A stretch of DNA of 64,000 nucleotides, from the NCBI RefSeq assembly GCF_014266025.1, contig NZ_JACMYC010000007.1:154994-218993 (forward strand), written 5' to 3'. Under the pieces are notes generated by a model. It ran no database searches and was not told the DNA's origin. It worked only from the letters and a program-made list of their open reading frames with translations. The first letter of the stretch is position 1; each line of letters begins with the position of its first letter. Shown in pieces: positions 16,720-31,944 of the stretch. The translations under genes were made by a program, and so were the position numbers. This stretch comes from Nocardioides deserti. Its GTDB lineage: Bacteria > Actinomycetota > Actinomycetes > Propionibacteriales > Nocardioidaceae.

Positions 16720-17216
16720 GCGTCGTCCCTCCGGCGGTAGCGGGTGCTCAGCGCCCACCCGGTCCAACCGAGCACGACGACGAGGTAGCAGGCGAGCCCG
16801 GCGAAGAAGAACGGCCCCAGGGCCGGGTCCTCGGAGCGGGCGGCGAGCGTGGTCGCGAGGACCACGACGGCCAGGAACAGCATGGTGGCCGCGGCCAGCG
16901 CGTAGAGGTCGGTGCGCATCATCGAGCGCATCCGGGTCTCCCGCTCCGGCGTGGCGGTCCACCACTCCTTGTGCGGGACGTTGAGGTACGTCAGCGGCAT
17001 CCGGTCGACGAGCGCGGCCGTGCCGCCGAGGATGACGGCGAGCAGGCCGCCGACGGCCGTCATCGTCGTCAGCGCCTCGGCCCGGCTCCCCCACCGGTCG
17101 GGGTCACCGGACCCGCCGAAGTGCAGCGGGACGTCGGCGGGCAGGGCGAAGGCGGAGCCGACCAGGACGAGCGCGAAGCAGACGAGCGTGGCGAGGTAGG
17201 CGCGGCGCGCGGTCAC
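16716..17216 (-). CDS. DUF1648-type membrane protein
   Basis: 166 residues with four predicted membrane helices (about 5-25, 50-72, 103-128, 133-157). The N-terminal PADVPLHFGGSGDPDRWGSR matches the DUF1648 pattern (P-x-H-F-x-x-G-x-P-D-x-W) seen in SdpI-like and related membrane proteins. The role is unknown. It is coupled by GTGA to the HOT stop and by ATGA to the FAD dehydrogenase, so it is an operon member and may assist the membrane-facing redox step. Confidence 0.8.
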   Translation of the reverse strand: MTARRAYLATLVCFALVLVGSAFALPADVPLHFGGSGDPDRWGSRAEALTTMTAVGGLLAVILGGTAALVDRMPLTYLNVPHKEWWTATPERETRMRSMMRTDLYALAAATMLFLAVVVLATTLAARSEDPALGPFFFAGLACYLVVVLGWTGWALSTRYRRRDDA

Positions 17217-18478
17217 CAGTGCTCCATCGAGCCGCGGAAGACCGCGGCGAGGTCCTCGCCGGTCACCTCGCGGGGCGCGGTCGCGAGCAGGCGCTGCTGC
17301 TTGAGGGCGCCGTCGACGAGCGGCTCGACGTCGGCATCGCCGTACCCCACCTCGGCCAGGCCGTTGGGGATGCCGATGTCGCGCATCAGCCGGGTGAGCA
17401 CGCCGGGCAGGACGTCCGGGCCGGCGCCCAGGTCGGCGTCGGGCTCGAGCAGCCGCGCGGCGCGCAGGTGCCGCTCGGGGTCGGCCTCGAAGGTGAACCG
17501 GAACGCCTCGGGCGCCGTCAGCGAGACCGCCATCCCGTGCGGGACGATCGGCTCGTCGGCCGGGTAGCCCTCAGGCCGGTAGTCGCGCACCCGCCCGGCG
17601 ATCGGGTAGGCGTTCGCGTGCGGCACGTGGACGCCGGCGTTGCCGAAGCCGAGCCCGGCGAACGTCGCGGCCAGGGCCATCTGCTCGCGGGCGGCGGTGT
17701 CGGAGCCGTCGCGGACGGCCGTGCGGAAGGCGCCCGCCAGCAGCGTGAGCGACCGCTCGGACCACATGTCCGCGACCGGGTTGGCACCGCAGTAGGGCAC
17801 CCGCTCCTCGGGCCGCTTGGCGTCGAAGTCGGCGTACCACCGCGCGGTGTAGCTCTCCAGCGCGTGGCAGAGGATGTCCATGCCGGACGCGGCGGTGACC
17901 ATCGCCGGCTGGGTCAGGGTCAGCCGCGGGTCGACCACGGCGAGTCGCGGCCGCAGCGCGGGGTGGCTGATGCCGGTCTTGACGTGCAGCGCGAGCACGT
18001 CGAGCACGCAGATCGTCGTGCTCTCCGAGCCGGTGCCGGTCGTGGTGGGCACGGCCACCAGCGGCAGCAGCGGCTGGCTCGGCGCCTGCGCCTTCCCGAC
18101 CGGGGCGTTGACGTAGTCCATGAGCTCACCGGGGTTGGTGGTGAGCAGGTTGACCGCCTTGGCGGTGTCGATCGTCGAGCCGCCGCCGACCGCCACGATC
18201 GCGTCGAAGGGCCCGGCGTCGCGCGCGAAGTCGATCGCCTCCACCAGGGACGCGTCGGTCGGCTCCACGCGGGCCCCGTCGTACGTCGTCACCTCGAGGC
18301 CGCGGGCGGCGAGCTGGTCGGCGATCCGGGCCGGGTGACCGGTGGCCGCGACGCCAGCGTCGGTCACGACGAGCACCCGCCGGGCGCCGTACCCCTGGAG
18401 GTCGTGGCCGATCTCGTCGGAGGCGCCGGGGCCGAACTTCAGCGCCGGGGCGGCGTAGGTGAACACGGTCTCGGACAC
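17213..18478 (-). CDS. Hydroxyacid-oxoacid transhydrogenase (iron-containing alcohol dehydrogenase family)
   Basis: 421 residues, HOT/ADHFE1 type. HOT oxidises 4-hydroxybutyrate to succinic semialdehyde while reducing 2-oxoglutarate to D-2-hydroxyglutarate. Seen: nucleotide loop AVGGGSTIDTAKAVNL, TTTGTGSESTT, and metal ligands in ASGMDILCHALESYTARW and GNAGVHVPHANAYPI. The HOT-specific YCGANPVADMWSERSL insert supports HOT over a simple alcohol dehydrogenase. GTG 18478 follows a TAGATT box by six bases, with no ribosome site, so transcription probably begins at the start codon. First gene of a coupled operon of at least five genes. Confidence 0.87.
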   Translation of the reverse strand: MSETVFTYAAPALKFGPGASDEIGHDLQGYGARRVLVVTDAGVAATGHPARIADQLAARGLEVTTYDGARVEPTDASLVEAIDFARDAGPFDAIVAVGGGSTIDTAKAVNLLTTNPGELMDYVNAPVGKAQAPSQPLLPLVAVPTTTGTGSESTTICVLDVLALHVKTGISHPALRPRLAVVDPRLTLTQPAMVTAASGMDILCHALESYTARWYADFDAKRPEERVPYCGANPVADMWSERSLTLLAGAFRTAVRDGSDTAAREQMALAATFAGLGFGNAGVHVPHANAYPIAGRVRDYRPEGYPADEPIVPHGMAVSLTAPEAFRFTFEADPERHLRAARLLEPDADLGAGPDVLPGVLTRLMRDIGIPNGLAEVGYGDADVEPLVDGALKQQRLLATAPREVTGEDLAAVFRGSMEHW

Positions 18479-18501
18479 CGGGCCAATCTAGCCCGCGCTG
18501 A

Positions 18502-18818
18502 TCGGCGAGACGCTCCGGTGCCCTCCCCGCGGACCCCGCGTCCGGCGCCGCCCACGTCCGCGTGGACGGCAACCGCCTCGTCGACACGCGCTCGGACCGC
18601 ACCTTCGTGCCGCAGGGCGTGAACTGGAGCAGCTTCGAGTACGCCTGCGCCCAGGGCTGGGGCTACTCCGCGCTCGACTCGATGCTCGGCGAGGACCCCT
18701 ACACCGCCGAAGCGACCGCGATCGCCCGCTGGGGCGCCAACACCGTGCGGCTGCCGCTGAACCAGGACTGCTGGCTCGGCACCCGTGGCGCCCCGGTCAG
18801 CGACGAGCACGAGGACGC
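18502..18818 (+). pseudogene. Internal fragment of a GH5 (cellulase-like) glycoside hydrolase
   Basis: After an in-frame TGA the plus strand encodes HVRVDGNRLVDTRSDRTFVP, then QGVNWSSFEYACAQGWGYSA and WGANTVRLPLNQDCWLGTRG, the recognisable N-terminal part of secreted GH5 proteins. There is no signal peptide, no start codon at the right place, and the catalytic glutamates would lie in the missing remainder. The frame breaks near 18818 into an unrelated remnant. Both ends are lost, so this is a relic. Confidence 0.75.
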
Positions 18819-19195
18819 GGCTCCACCCAGGTCACCTCCGTCCCCGGCCTCGGCGACCTCGAGGTCCGCTGCGAGCCCGACGCCCTCGGCACCGGCGCCG
18901 GGGGGGGGGCGACCAGACGATCGCCGTCCGCAGCGCCCCGCCCGAGGCCTGGGCGTACGTCGAGACCGTCCAGGCCGAGGGCCCGGTCGAGAACCAGGTC
19001 GACGAGGTCACCGTCGGCGTCGACCCCGAGACCGACACCCTCGGCCCCTTCTCCCTCCCTCGCAACGGGATGATGCGCCTCTTCCTCACCTCCGGCGGCG
19101 TCGAACGCCGTTTCATCGTCTCCAGCTACCACGTCGTCAACAACGAGAAGCGCCCCGAGCTCGACCTCTGCGAGGTCGCCGCCGCGGCGTTCTGA
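18819..19195 (+). pseudogene. C-terminal remnant of a secreted hypothetical protein, frameshifted at a ten-G run
   Basis: The sequence reads GSTQVTSVPGLGDLEVRCEP in one frame up to a run of ten G (18900-18909), then continues in another frame as DQTIAVRSAPPEAWAYVETV ... RRFIVSSYHVVNNEKRPELD and stops at 19193-19195. Eight or eleven G would restore one frame. The composition is that of the beta-rich domains often found in actinobacterial collagen-like or surface proteins. It has no start of its own and is fused to the GH5 relic, so it is non-functional unless the G-run is a sequencing error. Confidence 0.65.
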
Positions 19196-19233
19196 GCCCA
19201 GCCCGACTCACCTCGGCGCCGTCAACGATCGTT

Positions 19234-19291
19234 CAATTGCGCCGGAACATCGGGCTGGAAGCGTTTTCACATCGACAATTCGGCGCAATTG
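19234..19291. repeat. 11-bp inverted repeat with 36-nt loop
   Basis: CAATTGCGCCG (19234-19244) and CGGCGCAATTG (19281-19291) are perfectly complementary. The arms are AT-richer than their surroundings. The site lies between the relic pair and the NUDIX stop. It may be a terminator, an operator pair or a recombination scar. Confidence 0.5.
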
Positions 19292-19337
19292 CGCGGTTGT
19301 CGCCGCGCCCCGGATCCCGCGAGCCGGCGCGCGCTCC

Positions 19338-20246
19338 TCAGCCGGCCGGGTGCTGTGCCGAGGCGAGGGCGGCGCGGACGAGCGGGTGGACAGGGACGGC
19401 GTCGGCGAGCAGGTCGGCGACGAGGACCCAGGCGACGGCGTCGGAGGTGCCGTCGGCCTCGGCGACCGGGTCGACGCCGACCGAGCCGGCGGCGAGCGTC
19501 GCGGCGTACACCAGCTGGATGCCGTGGAACTCCTCGTCGCGACCGCTCGGAGCGGTACCGCGGATCGACTCGTCGGCGACGTGCAGCACCCGCCCGACCT
19601 CCACCTCGAGGCCGGTCTCCTCGCGCACCTCCCGCGCCGCGGCGACAGCGGGCGGCTCACCGTGCTCGACGCCGCCGCCGGGCAGGGTCCACAGGCCGGT
19701 GTGGAAGCCGCTGGCCGAGACGCGGCTCAGCAGCACCGCCGCGTCCGGCCCGTCGCCCTGCACCACCAACGCGTACGCCGCCGTGCGCTGCACCCGCACC
19801 GGCTGGTGCGCGGCGAGGGCCTCGGCGACCAGCGGCGTGACCGGGACCCGGCCCGAGGCGACGTCGGCGACCGGCCACCACCGCGCGTCGGCGGTCGTCC
19901 CGTCCACCTCGAGCACCCGCGGCGCCGGCGCGTCGACCGGGACGTGGCCGTCGTACACGAGCCGGACGGAGTGCACGTCGACGCGGCGCCCGTTCCAGCG
20001 CGCGTTGGGGCGCCGGCCGGTGTGGACCCAGGCGGTCCTGCCGATCGTGACGTCGAGCCCGGTCTCCTCACGGACCTCGCGCACGACCGCGTCGCGCGGC
20101 TCCTCGCCGTGGTCCACGCCGCCGCCGGGCAGCGTCCAGACCTCCTCGCGGCTGACGCGCGCCGAGAGCCGGGTGAGCAGCACCGCGCCGTCGCGCAGGA
20201 CGACGGCGTACGCGGCGAGCCGCTGGAGGCGGCGACGGTCAGGCAC
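19338..20246 (-). CDS. Protein with two NUDIX hydrolase domains in tandem
   Basis: 302 residues. Two complete NUDIX boxes are visible: [24 protein letters not shown] (domain 1, about 40-65) and [24 protein letters not shown] (domain 2, about 195-220). Both keep the REVREET metal-binding glutamates. NUDIX enzymes cleave nucleoside diphosphates linked to another group. The halves are alike throughout ([20 protein letters not shown] against [20 protein letters not shown]), so this is an internal duplication. Substrate unknown. The GTG start is 15 bases after the flavoprotein stop, suggesting one operon. Confidence 0.9.
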   Translation of the reverse strand: MPDRRRLQRLAAYAVVLRDGAVLLTRLSARVSREEVWTLPGGGVDHGEEPRDAVVREVREETGLDVTIGRTAWVHTGRRPNARWNGRRVDVHSVRLVYDGHVPVDAPAPRVLEVDGTTADARWWPVADVASGRVPVTPLVAEALAAHQPVRVQRTAAYALVVQGDGPDAAVLLSRVSASGFHTGLWTLPGGGVEHGEPPAVAAAREVREETGLEVEVGRVLHVADESIRGTAPSGRDEEFHGIQLVYAATLAAGSVGVDPVAEADGTSDAVAWVLVADLLADAVPVHPLVRAALASAQHPAG

Positions 20247-20261
20247 GGCGGCCGGCCCCGG

Positions 20262-21500
20262 TCAGGAGAACGGCGGGCGCGCGTCGAGCGCGATCGAGCG
20301 GCGCCCCGCCCACCGCCACACCTGCGCCGCGCGGTCGCGGTCCTCGTCGGTGACCAGGTTGCCCATCCAGCGCAGCGCGAGGGTCATCAGCGCGTCCGAG
20401 CGCATCCCGACCGGCCCGAGGGCCGGCAGCAGCCGCGGCACGGTGACGAAGCCGGCCAGCCGCCGCGCGACCGAGAACGCCTCGCCGTAGTGCTCGCGCA
20501 GCAACCCCGGCCACACCGTCGACAGGTCCCGGTGCTCGGCCATCACCTCCGCGACCATCCGGCCGGTCTCGAGGCCGTAGTCGATGCCCTCGCCGTTGAG
20601 CGGGTTCACGCAGCCGGCGGCGTCGCCGATCAGCGCCCAGTTGGCGCCCGCGACCCCCGACACGGCGCCACCCATAGGCAGCAACGCGGAGGTCTTGGCG
20701 CGCAGCTCGCCGGTCAGCGCGAAGTCGTCGCGGCGCTGCGCGGCGTAGTGGTCCATGAGCGGCTTGATCGCGACGTTCGCGGGCCGCTTGGCGGTGGCCA
20801 GGGTGCCGACGCCGAGGTTCACCTCGCCGTTGCCGAGCGGGAAGATCCAGCCGTAGCCGCTCAACACCTCCCCCTCGGCGTCGCGCAGCTCGAGGTGGGA
20901 GGAGATCCACGGGTCGTCGCTCAGGTCGGAGGCGACGTAGGAGCGGCCGGCCACGCCGTAGACGGTCTCCCGGTGCCACTCCCGCCCCAGCATCTTGCCG
21001 AGCGGCGAGCGCACGCCGTCGGCGACGACCAGCCGGTCGCAGGCGACCTCGAACCGCTCCCCCGCACGCTCCAGCACGACCGCCGCCACCCGCGCGCCGT
21101 CACGGCGTACGTCGACGGCCCGCGCGCCGTCGATCGCCAGCGCGCCGGATTTGATCGCCGTGGTCCGCAGGTGGTCGTCGAGCTCGGTCCGCGCGACCGC
21201 GGAGCCCCAGTCCGGCAGGCTGCCGCCGGGCCAGGGCAGCAGCAGCGTCTGGCCGAAGCCGTGCGCGCGCAGCCCCTGGTTGACGGTGTGTGCCCGCAGC
21301 CAGTCCTCGAGCCCCAGGAGCGACAGCTCGCCGATCGCCCGCGGCGTCAGGCCGTCGCCGCAGGTCTTGTCCCGCGGGAACGTCGCCGCGTCGACCAGCA
21401 GCACGTCGGCACCGCCCCGCGCGGCCCAGGCCGCGGCGGCCGACCCGGCGGGTCCGGCGCCGACCACGAGGACGTCGGTGCGGGTCGGTGTCGTGCTCAC
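20262..21500 (-). CDS. Geranylgeranyl reductase family flavoprotein, MenJ-like
   Basis: 412 residues. FAD-binding Rossmann motif VLVVGAGPAGSAAAAWAARG at the N-terminus, DKTCGDGLTPRAIGEL, then the second FAD motif WALIGDAAGCVNPLNGEGID (about 290-310). The family saturates isoprenoid chains; in mycobacteria MenJ reduces one double bond of the menaquinone tail. That role is plausible here, with archaeal-type lipid reduction unlikely in this organism. GTG 21500 has a GAGGAT box six bases upstream and may be leaderless. It lies upstream of the tandem NUDIX gene on the same strand. Confidence 0.87.
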   Translation of the reverse strand: MSTTPTRTDVLVVGAGPAGSAAAAWAARGGADVLLVDAATFPRDKTCGDGLTPRAIGELSLLGLEDWLRAHTVNQGLRAHGFGQTLLLPWPGGSLPDWGSAVARTELDDHLRTTAIKSGALAIDGARAVDVRRDGARVAAVVLERAGERFEVACDRLVVADGVRSPLGKMLGREWHRETVYGVAGRSYVASDLSDDPWISSHLELRDAEGEVLSGYGWIFPLGNGEVNLGVGTLATAKRPANVAIKPLMDHYAAQRRDDFALTGELRAKTSALLPMGGAVSGVAGANWALIGDAAGCVNPLNGEGIDYGLETGRMVAEVMAEHRDLSTVWPGLLREHYGEAFSVARRLAGFVTVPRLLPALGPVGMRSDALMTLALRWMGNLVTDEDRDRAAQVWRWAGRRSIALDARPPFS

Positions 21501-21590
21501 GCCCCGATCCTCTCAGCCGACCGGTCGTCCCCGGAATTCCAGCCCGCCGCGCGCAAGGGAGCTCCCGCGAACGACCGGGTCCCGACACGA

Positions 21591-21624
21591 CAACGCCCGC
21601 CCACGCAAGCGTGGGCGGGCGTTG
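21591..21624. terminator. Strong terminator hairpin downstream of rpoC
   Basis: CAACGCCCGCCCACG and CGTGGGCGGGCGTTG form a perfect 15-bp stem with loop CAAG. It lies between the rpoC stop (21681) and the next gene start and should end the rpoBC transcript. Confidence 0.85.
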
Positions 21625-21650
21625 CCTTGCTCAACCTTCAGGCCTGGGTC

Positions 21651-21674
21651 CTGGCCCGAGCGAGCTCGGGCCAG
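21651..21674. terminator. Second hairpin immediately downstream of rpoC
   Basis: CTGGCCCGAG and CTCGGGCCAG form a perfect 10-bp stem with loop CGAG, seven bases after the rpoC stop. Together with the 15-bp stem at 21591-21624 it makes a tandem terminator. Confidence 0.7.
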
Positions 21675-21680
21675 GGGCCA

Positions 21681-25508
<3,828 letters not shown>

Positions 25509-25592
25509 GATGGCTGTTGTCCTTCGTTAGTTCTGGAAAGCAAGCTGTGGACCGAGGGCGGCCGGCGCGCTCGCGCGCGCCGGCCGCGCACC

Positions 25593-29072
<3,480 letters not shown>

Positions 29073-29173
29073 GAGGTGTCCTTCGAGGATCGCTGCCAGA
29101 GTGGCGCCCGAGCCCCCCACTAGATCAGCCACCGGGCAGGCCGAAATGCATCTGAGGGCAGGCGCAAAGCGCC

Positions 29174-29202
29174 ACGATACACCAATCCGGGGCGCGCGAC
29201 AA
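29174..29202 (-). promoter_or_regulatory. Predicted rpoB promoter P1
   Basis: On the minus strand: TTGTCG (29202-29197), 17 bases, TATCGT (29179-29174). Transcription would begin near 29167, inside a small GGCGC/GCGCC hairpin (29161-29173), giving a leader of about 95 bases. This lets rpoBC be transcribed independently of the mce genes upstream. Confidence 0.7.
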
Positions 29203-29238
29203 TGTCGGCAGGCGCCTCACGGACGATCGTTCGCGACG

Positions 29239-29267
29239 ATGATGCGCGCTGCCCGGCCGCGGGTCAA
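29239..29267 (-). promoter_or_regulatory. Predicted rpoB promoter P2
   Basis: On the minus strand: TTGACC (29267-29262), 17 bases, CATCAT (29244-29239). The spacing is ideal and the -35 is near consensus. It lies 65 bp upstream of P1. Confidence 0.55.
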
Positions 29268-29306
29268 GCACCCCGCTCCCGGGCACGTCGCCCGGCCGCC
29301 GGCGGG

Positions 29307-30071
29307 TCAGTCGAGCGGGGTGGTGTCCAGGCCGTCGACGAGCCAGTCGCCGTCGCGCTCGACCATGGTCACGGTGACCTGGTCGTAGCTCGTCTGCGGC
29401 TCCTCGTAGTCCTTGCGCTCGGTGGTCCGGTCGAGGAAGACGAGGACGTCGACGCGGGTGCCGTCGTCGTCGGTGCGCACCAGCGCGGAGTCCAGCACCT
29501 GGCCGGTCACGGCCGTCTCGGTGCTCGGCGCGTTGTCGCTGATGACGTCGAAGAGCCGGTCGTACTCCTCGCGGTAGGACGGGGTGAGGTAGGAGCGCGC
29601 GGCGGCGCGGTCCTCCTCGAGCCGTTCGTGGGAGAACGACAGCACCGGCACGATCGCCTGCTCCGCCCGCGCCTGCGCGGTGCGCGCGGCGTCCTCGACG
29701 GCGTCCTCGCTGGTGCCGAGGTCGGAGGCGAGCCACACCGCGAGCGCCACCGAGCCGGCGGCCAGGAGGGCGACCACCGCGAGCAGCCAGCTCGGGACGG
29801 AGCGACCGGTCGCCGGAGCCGATTCCACATCGATCCCGGGCTCCGCCGGCTCGGGCTCAGGCGCTTGCTCGGGCGGTACGGCGGCCGCGAGCTCGGCGTC
29901 GTGGGCCGCGCGACCGGCCGGGTCGAGCAGCACCTCGGCGGCCTGGTTGGCCGAGCGGAAGCGACGGTCGGTGGGGTCGAGGTCGGCGATCGCGGTCTTC
30001 CACGCGGCGCGGATCTCGGCGTCGGACGCGGTCGGCTCGACACCGAGGACGTCGTACCAGCTGGGGGTCAC
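29307..30071 (-). CDS. Mce-associated membrane protein with an N-terminal J-like domain
   Basis: 254 residues from GTG 30071, which overlaps the upstream stop by four bases. Residues 3-58 read SWYDVLGVEPTASDAEIRAA ... QAAEVLLDPAGRAAHD, the helix pattern of a DnaJ domain, but the HPD tripeptide that activates Hsp70 is absent (LDPTD instead). A Pro/Glu linker, one membrane helix (about 93-113) and an extracytoplasmic SnoaL-like domain of the Mce-associated type follow (DYEEPQTSYDQVTVTMVERD). Last gene of the mce operon. The J-like part would be cytosolic and may recruit a partner; inferred. Confidence 0.82.
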   Translation of the reverse strand: MTPSWYDVLGVEPTASDAEIRAAWKTAIADLDPTDRRFRSANQAAEVLLDPAGRAAHDAELAAAVPPEQAPEPEPAEPGIDVESAPATGRSVPSWLLAVVALLAAGSVALAVWLASDLGTSEDAVEDAARTAQARAEQAIVPVLSFSHERLEEDRAAARSYLTPSYREEYDRLFDVISDNAPSTETAVTGQVLDSALVRTDDDGTRVDVLVFLDRTTERKDYEEPQTSYDQVTVTMVERDGDWLVDGLDTTPLD

Positions 30072-30658
30072 GGGGTGGTCGCCTCCTCCTCGGCGACGAC
30101 CGGGTCGAAGTCGTCGACCAGCCACTCGCCCTCGCTGCGCACCAGCTCGACCCGGACCCGGAAGGACACCGGCTCGTCCTCGACGCGCGGCCCGTCGGGC
30201 TTCGCGCCGCGGCGCGGGTAGCTGCTGGTGAAGGAGCCGGCGACCAGCGCGGTCGCCTTGTCCCCGGCCAGGTCGGAGACGCCGGCGGCGAAGACCTCGG
30301 CCGTGCGGCCGACGCGCGCCTCGACGACGGTCTGCTCGGCGGCGACGACGCCCTGCTCGAAGGAGGTGCGGAACTTCGGGGTCATCACCTCGCCGACCAG
30401 CTCGCGGTACTCCGGCATCTGCTCGCCCTCGAGCTGGTCGGGGCCGTAGGTGTTGAGCCGCAGCATGAACTGGCGCGCCTGCGCCATGACGGCCTCGCGG
30501 TCGGCCTGGACCTCGTCGGCGTCGCCCAGGACGCCGGACCACCGCACGACACCGAGGACCAGGGAGGTCACCAGGCCGAGGGCGAGCACGCCGGCCAGGA
30601 CGGCCAGCAGCACGGACCGGAAGCGGCTCGGGGCGGCAGGCGTGCGGTCGCCCGTCAC
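30068..30658 (-). CDS. Mce-associated membrane protein
   Basis: 196 residues from GTG 30658, overlapping the mceF stop (GTGA). A short basic N-terminus is followed by one membrane helix (about 14-38) and an extracytoplasmic domain with the Mce-associated pattern: YRELVGEVMTPKFRTSFEQG, VFAAGVSDLAGDKATALVAG and a final GEWLVDDFDPV. In mycobacteria these proteins stabilise the Mce complex. Coupled to the next Mas gene by four bases. Confidence 0.87.
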   Translation of the reverse strand: MTGDRTPAAPSRFRSVLLAVLAGVLALGLVTSLVLGVVRWSGVLGDADEVQADREAVMAQARQFMLRLNTYGPDQLEGEQMPEYRELVGEVMTPKFRTSFEQGVVAAEQTVVEARVGRTAEVFAAGVSDLAGDKATALVAGSFTSSYPRRGAKPDGPRVEDEPVSFRVRVELVRSEGEWLVDDFDPVVAEEEATTP

Positions 30659-31944
30659 TCCCCGGGCGCCATCAGCGGTGCGAGGTACAGCCACTTCCAC
30701 GAGTCCTTCCCCAGCGTCGACGGCGCCACGGTACTGGCCGTCCGCGGGGCGGAGGCCGCCCGGTCACCCCAGGTGACCTCGCCGGTCTCCTGGTCGTAGG
30801 AGGCCACCACCGGCGCGCGGTAGCTGGCGGCGGCGGACTTCCGGAGGTTCTGCGCGCCGCGGGCGTTGCTGAGGGCGGCCGGCTCGGTGCACCGCGCTTC
30901 CTCGTTCATCGGGATGTCGTCGCGGTCCTGCGGGGTCCGCTTGGTGCTCGTCTCGTAGCCGCCCTTGCAGACCTTCTTGTCCGTGATGACGACGCCGAAG
31001 TGAGCGTCGTAGAGGCCCGTCTCCGGGGTCTTGGAGACGACGGTGAAGCCGCCCTCGACCACGTAGGGATAAATCACGAGCAGCTGCTTGATGCCGTCGA
31101 GGTGGCGGACGGTGATCTCGCCGGTGGTGACCAGGTTGTTGAGCAGGTCGCCGAGCTCGACCTGGTTCTGCTCCAGGAAGGTGCGCAGCTGGGTGGCCGT
31201 CCCCGAGCCGACGTCGATGAGGCGGCGCAGGTCCTTGTCCGCCCCGGCGAGCGAGCCGCTGAACAGCGAGAGCTGCGAGGCGAAGGTCCGCAGGGCGCTC
31301 TGGGTGTCGAGCTGGGTGTTGAGCACGGTGTTGCTGTCGCGGATGAGCGCGGTCGTCAGGTCGAAGTTCGCGTCGGCCTCGGCGATGAAGGAGTTGCCGG
31401 TGTCGATGATCTTCTGCAGGTCCTCGCCGGTGCCGTCGAAGGCCGTGCCGAGCTCGTTGATGGTCGTCCGCAGCGCCTCCTGGTCGACCGAGGAGGCCGT
31501 GTCGGAGATGTCGGCCAGCAGCTTCTCGGTGCGGATCGGGGTGCGGGTGTCCTCGCGGTCGATCTCGGAGCCGTCCTCGAGGGCCGGGCCGTCGTCGACC
31601 TTGGGCTGGAGCTCGACGTACTGCTCGCCGACCGCCGAGCGGTTGCCGACCAGGGCGACGGTGTCGGCCGGGATGTCGTCGTGCTCGTTGTCGATCTCGA
31701 GGTGGACGTCGACCCCGGAGCCGGTGAGCACCAGCTTGTCGACGCGGCCGACCCCGACGCCGCGGTAGGTCACCTCGCCGCCGGCAAAGATGCCACCGGA
31801 CTCCTCGAAGTGCGCCACCACCGTGTAGGCGTCGTCGACGACGAGCCGGTCGAGGCGGGCGTAGCGAGCGCCGACGAAGCTGACGCCGACCAGAGTGATG
31901 ACGACGAAGACCAGCAGCTGGATCTTGGTACGACGCGTGATCAC
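30655..31944 (-). CDS. mceF: Mce-family protein, F subunit
   Basis: 429 residues from GTG 31944. N-terminal membrane helix (about 8-28), MCE domain (about 38-115; GGEVTYRGVGVGRVDKL), then a long helical region and a C-terminal tail with an RGAQNLRKSA stretch. MCE subunits form the hexameric lipid-conducting tunnel between inner membrane and cell envelope. Position after mceE and before the two Mas genes identifies it as F. Four-base overlaps at both ends. Confidence 0.9.
   Translation of the reverse strand: MITRRTKIQLLVFVVITLVGVSFVGARYARLDRLVVDDAYTVVAHFEESGGIFAGGEVTYRGVGVGRVDKLVLTGSGVDVHLEIDNEHDDIPADTVALVGNRSAVGEQYVELQPKVDDGPALEDGSEIDREDTRTPIRTEKLLADISDTASSVDQEALRTTINELGTAFDGTGEDLQKIIDTGNSFIAEADANFDLTTALIRDSNTVLNTQLDTQSALRTFASQLSLFSGSLAGADKDLRRLIDVGSGTATQLRTFLEQNQVELGDLLNNLVTTGEITVRHLDGIKQLLVIYPYVVEGGFTVVSKTPETGLYDAHFGVVITDKKVCKGGYETSTKRTPQDRDDIPMNEEARCTEPAALSNARGAQNLRKSAAASYRAPVVASYDQETGEVTWGDRAASAPRTASTVAPSTLGKDSWKWLYLAPLMAPGE

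Noticed and set aside
18785..19195. A 136-residue plus-strand frame as an intact gene
   Set aside because: Its first 45 residues are Arg/Pro noise. Only the part after the G10 run is protein-like, and it continues a remnant in another frame.
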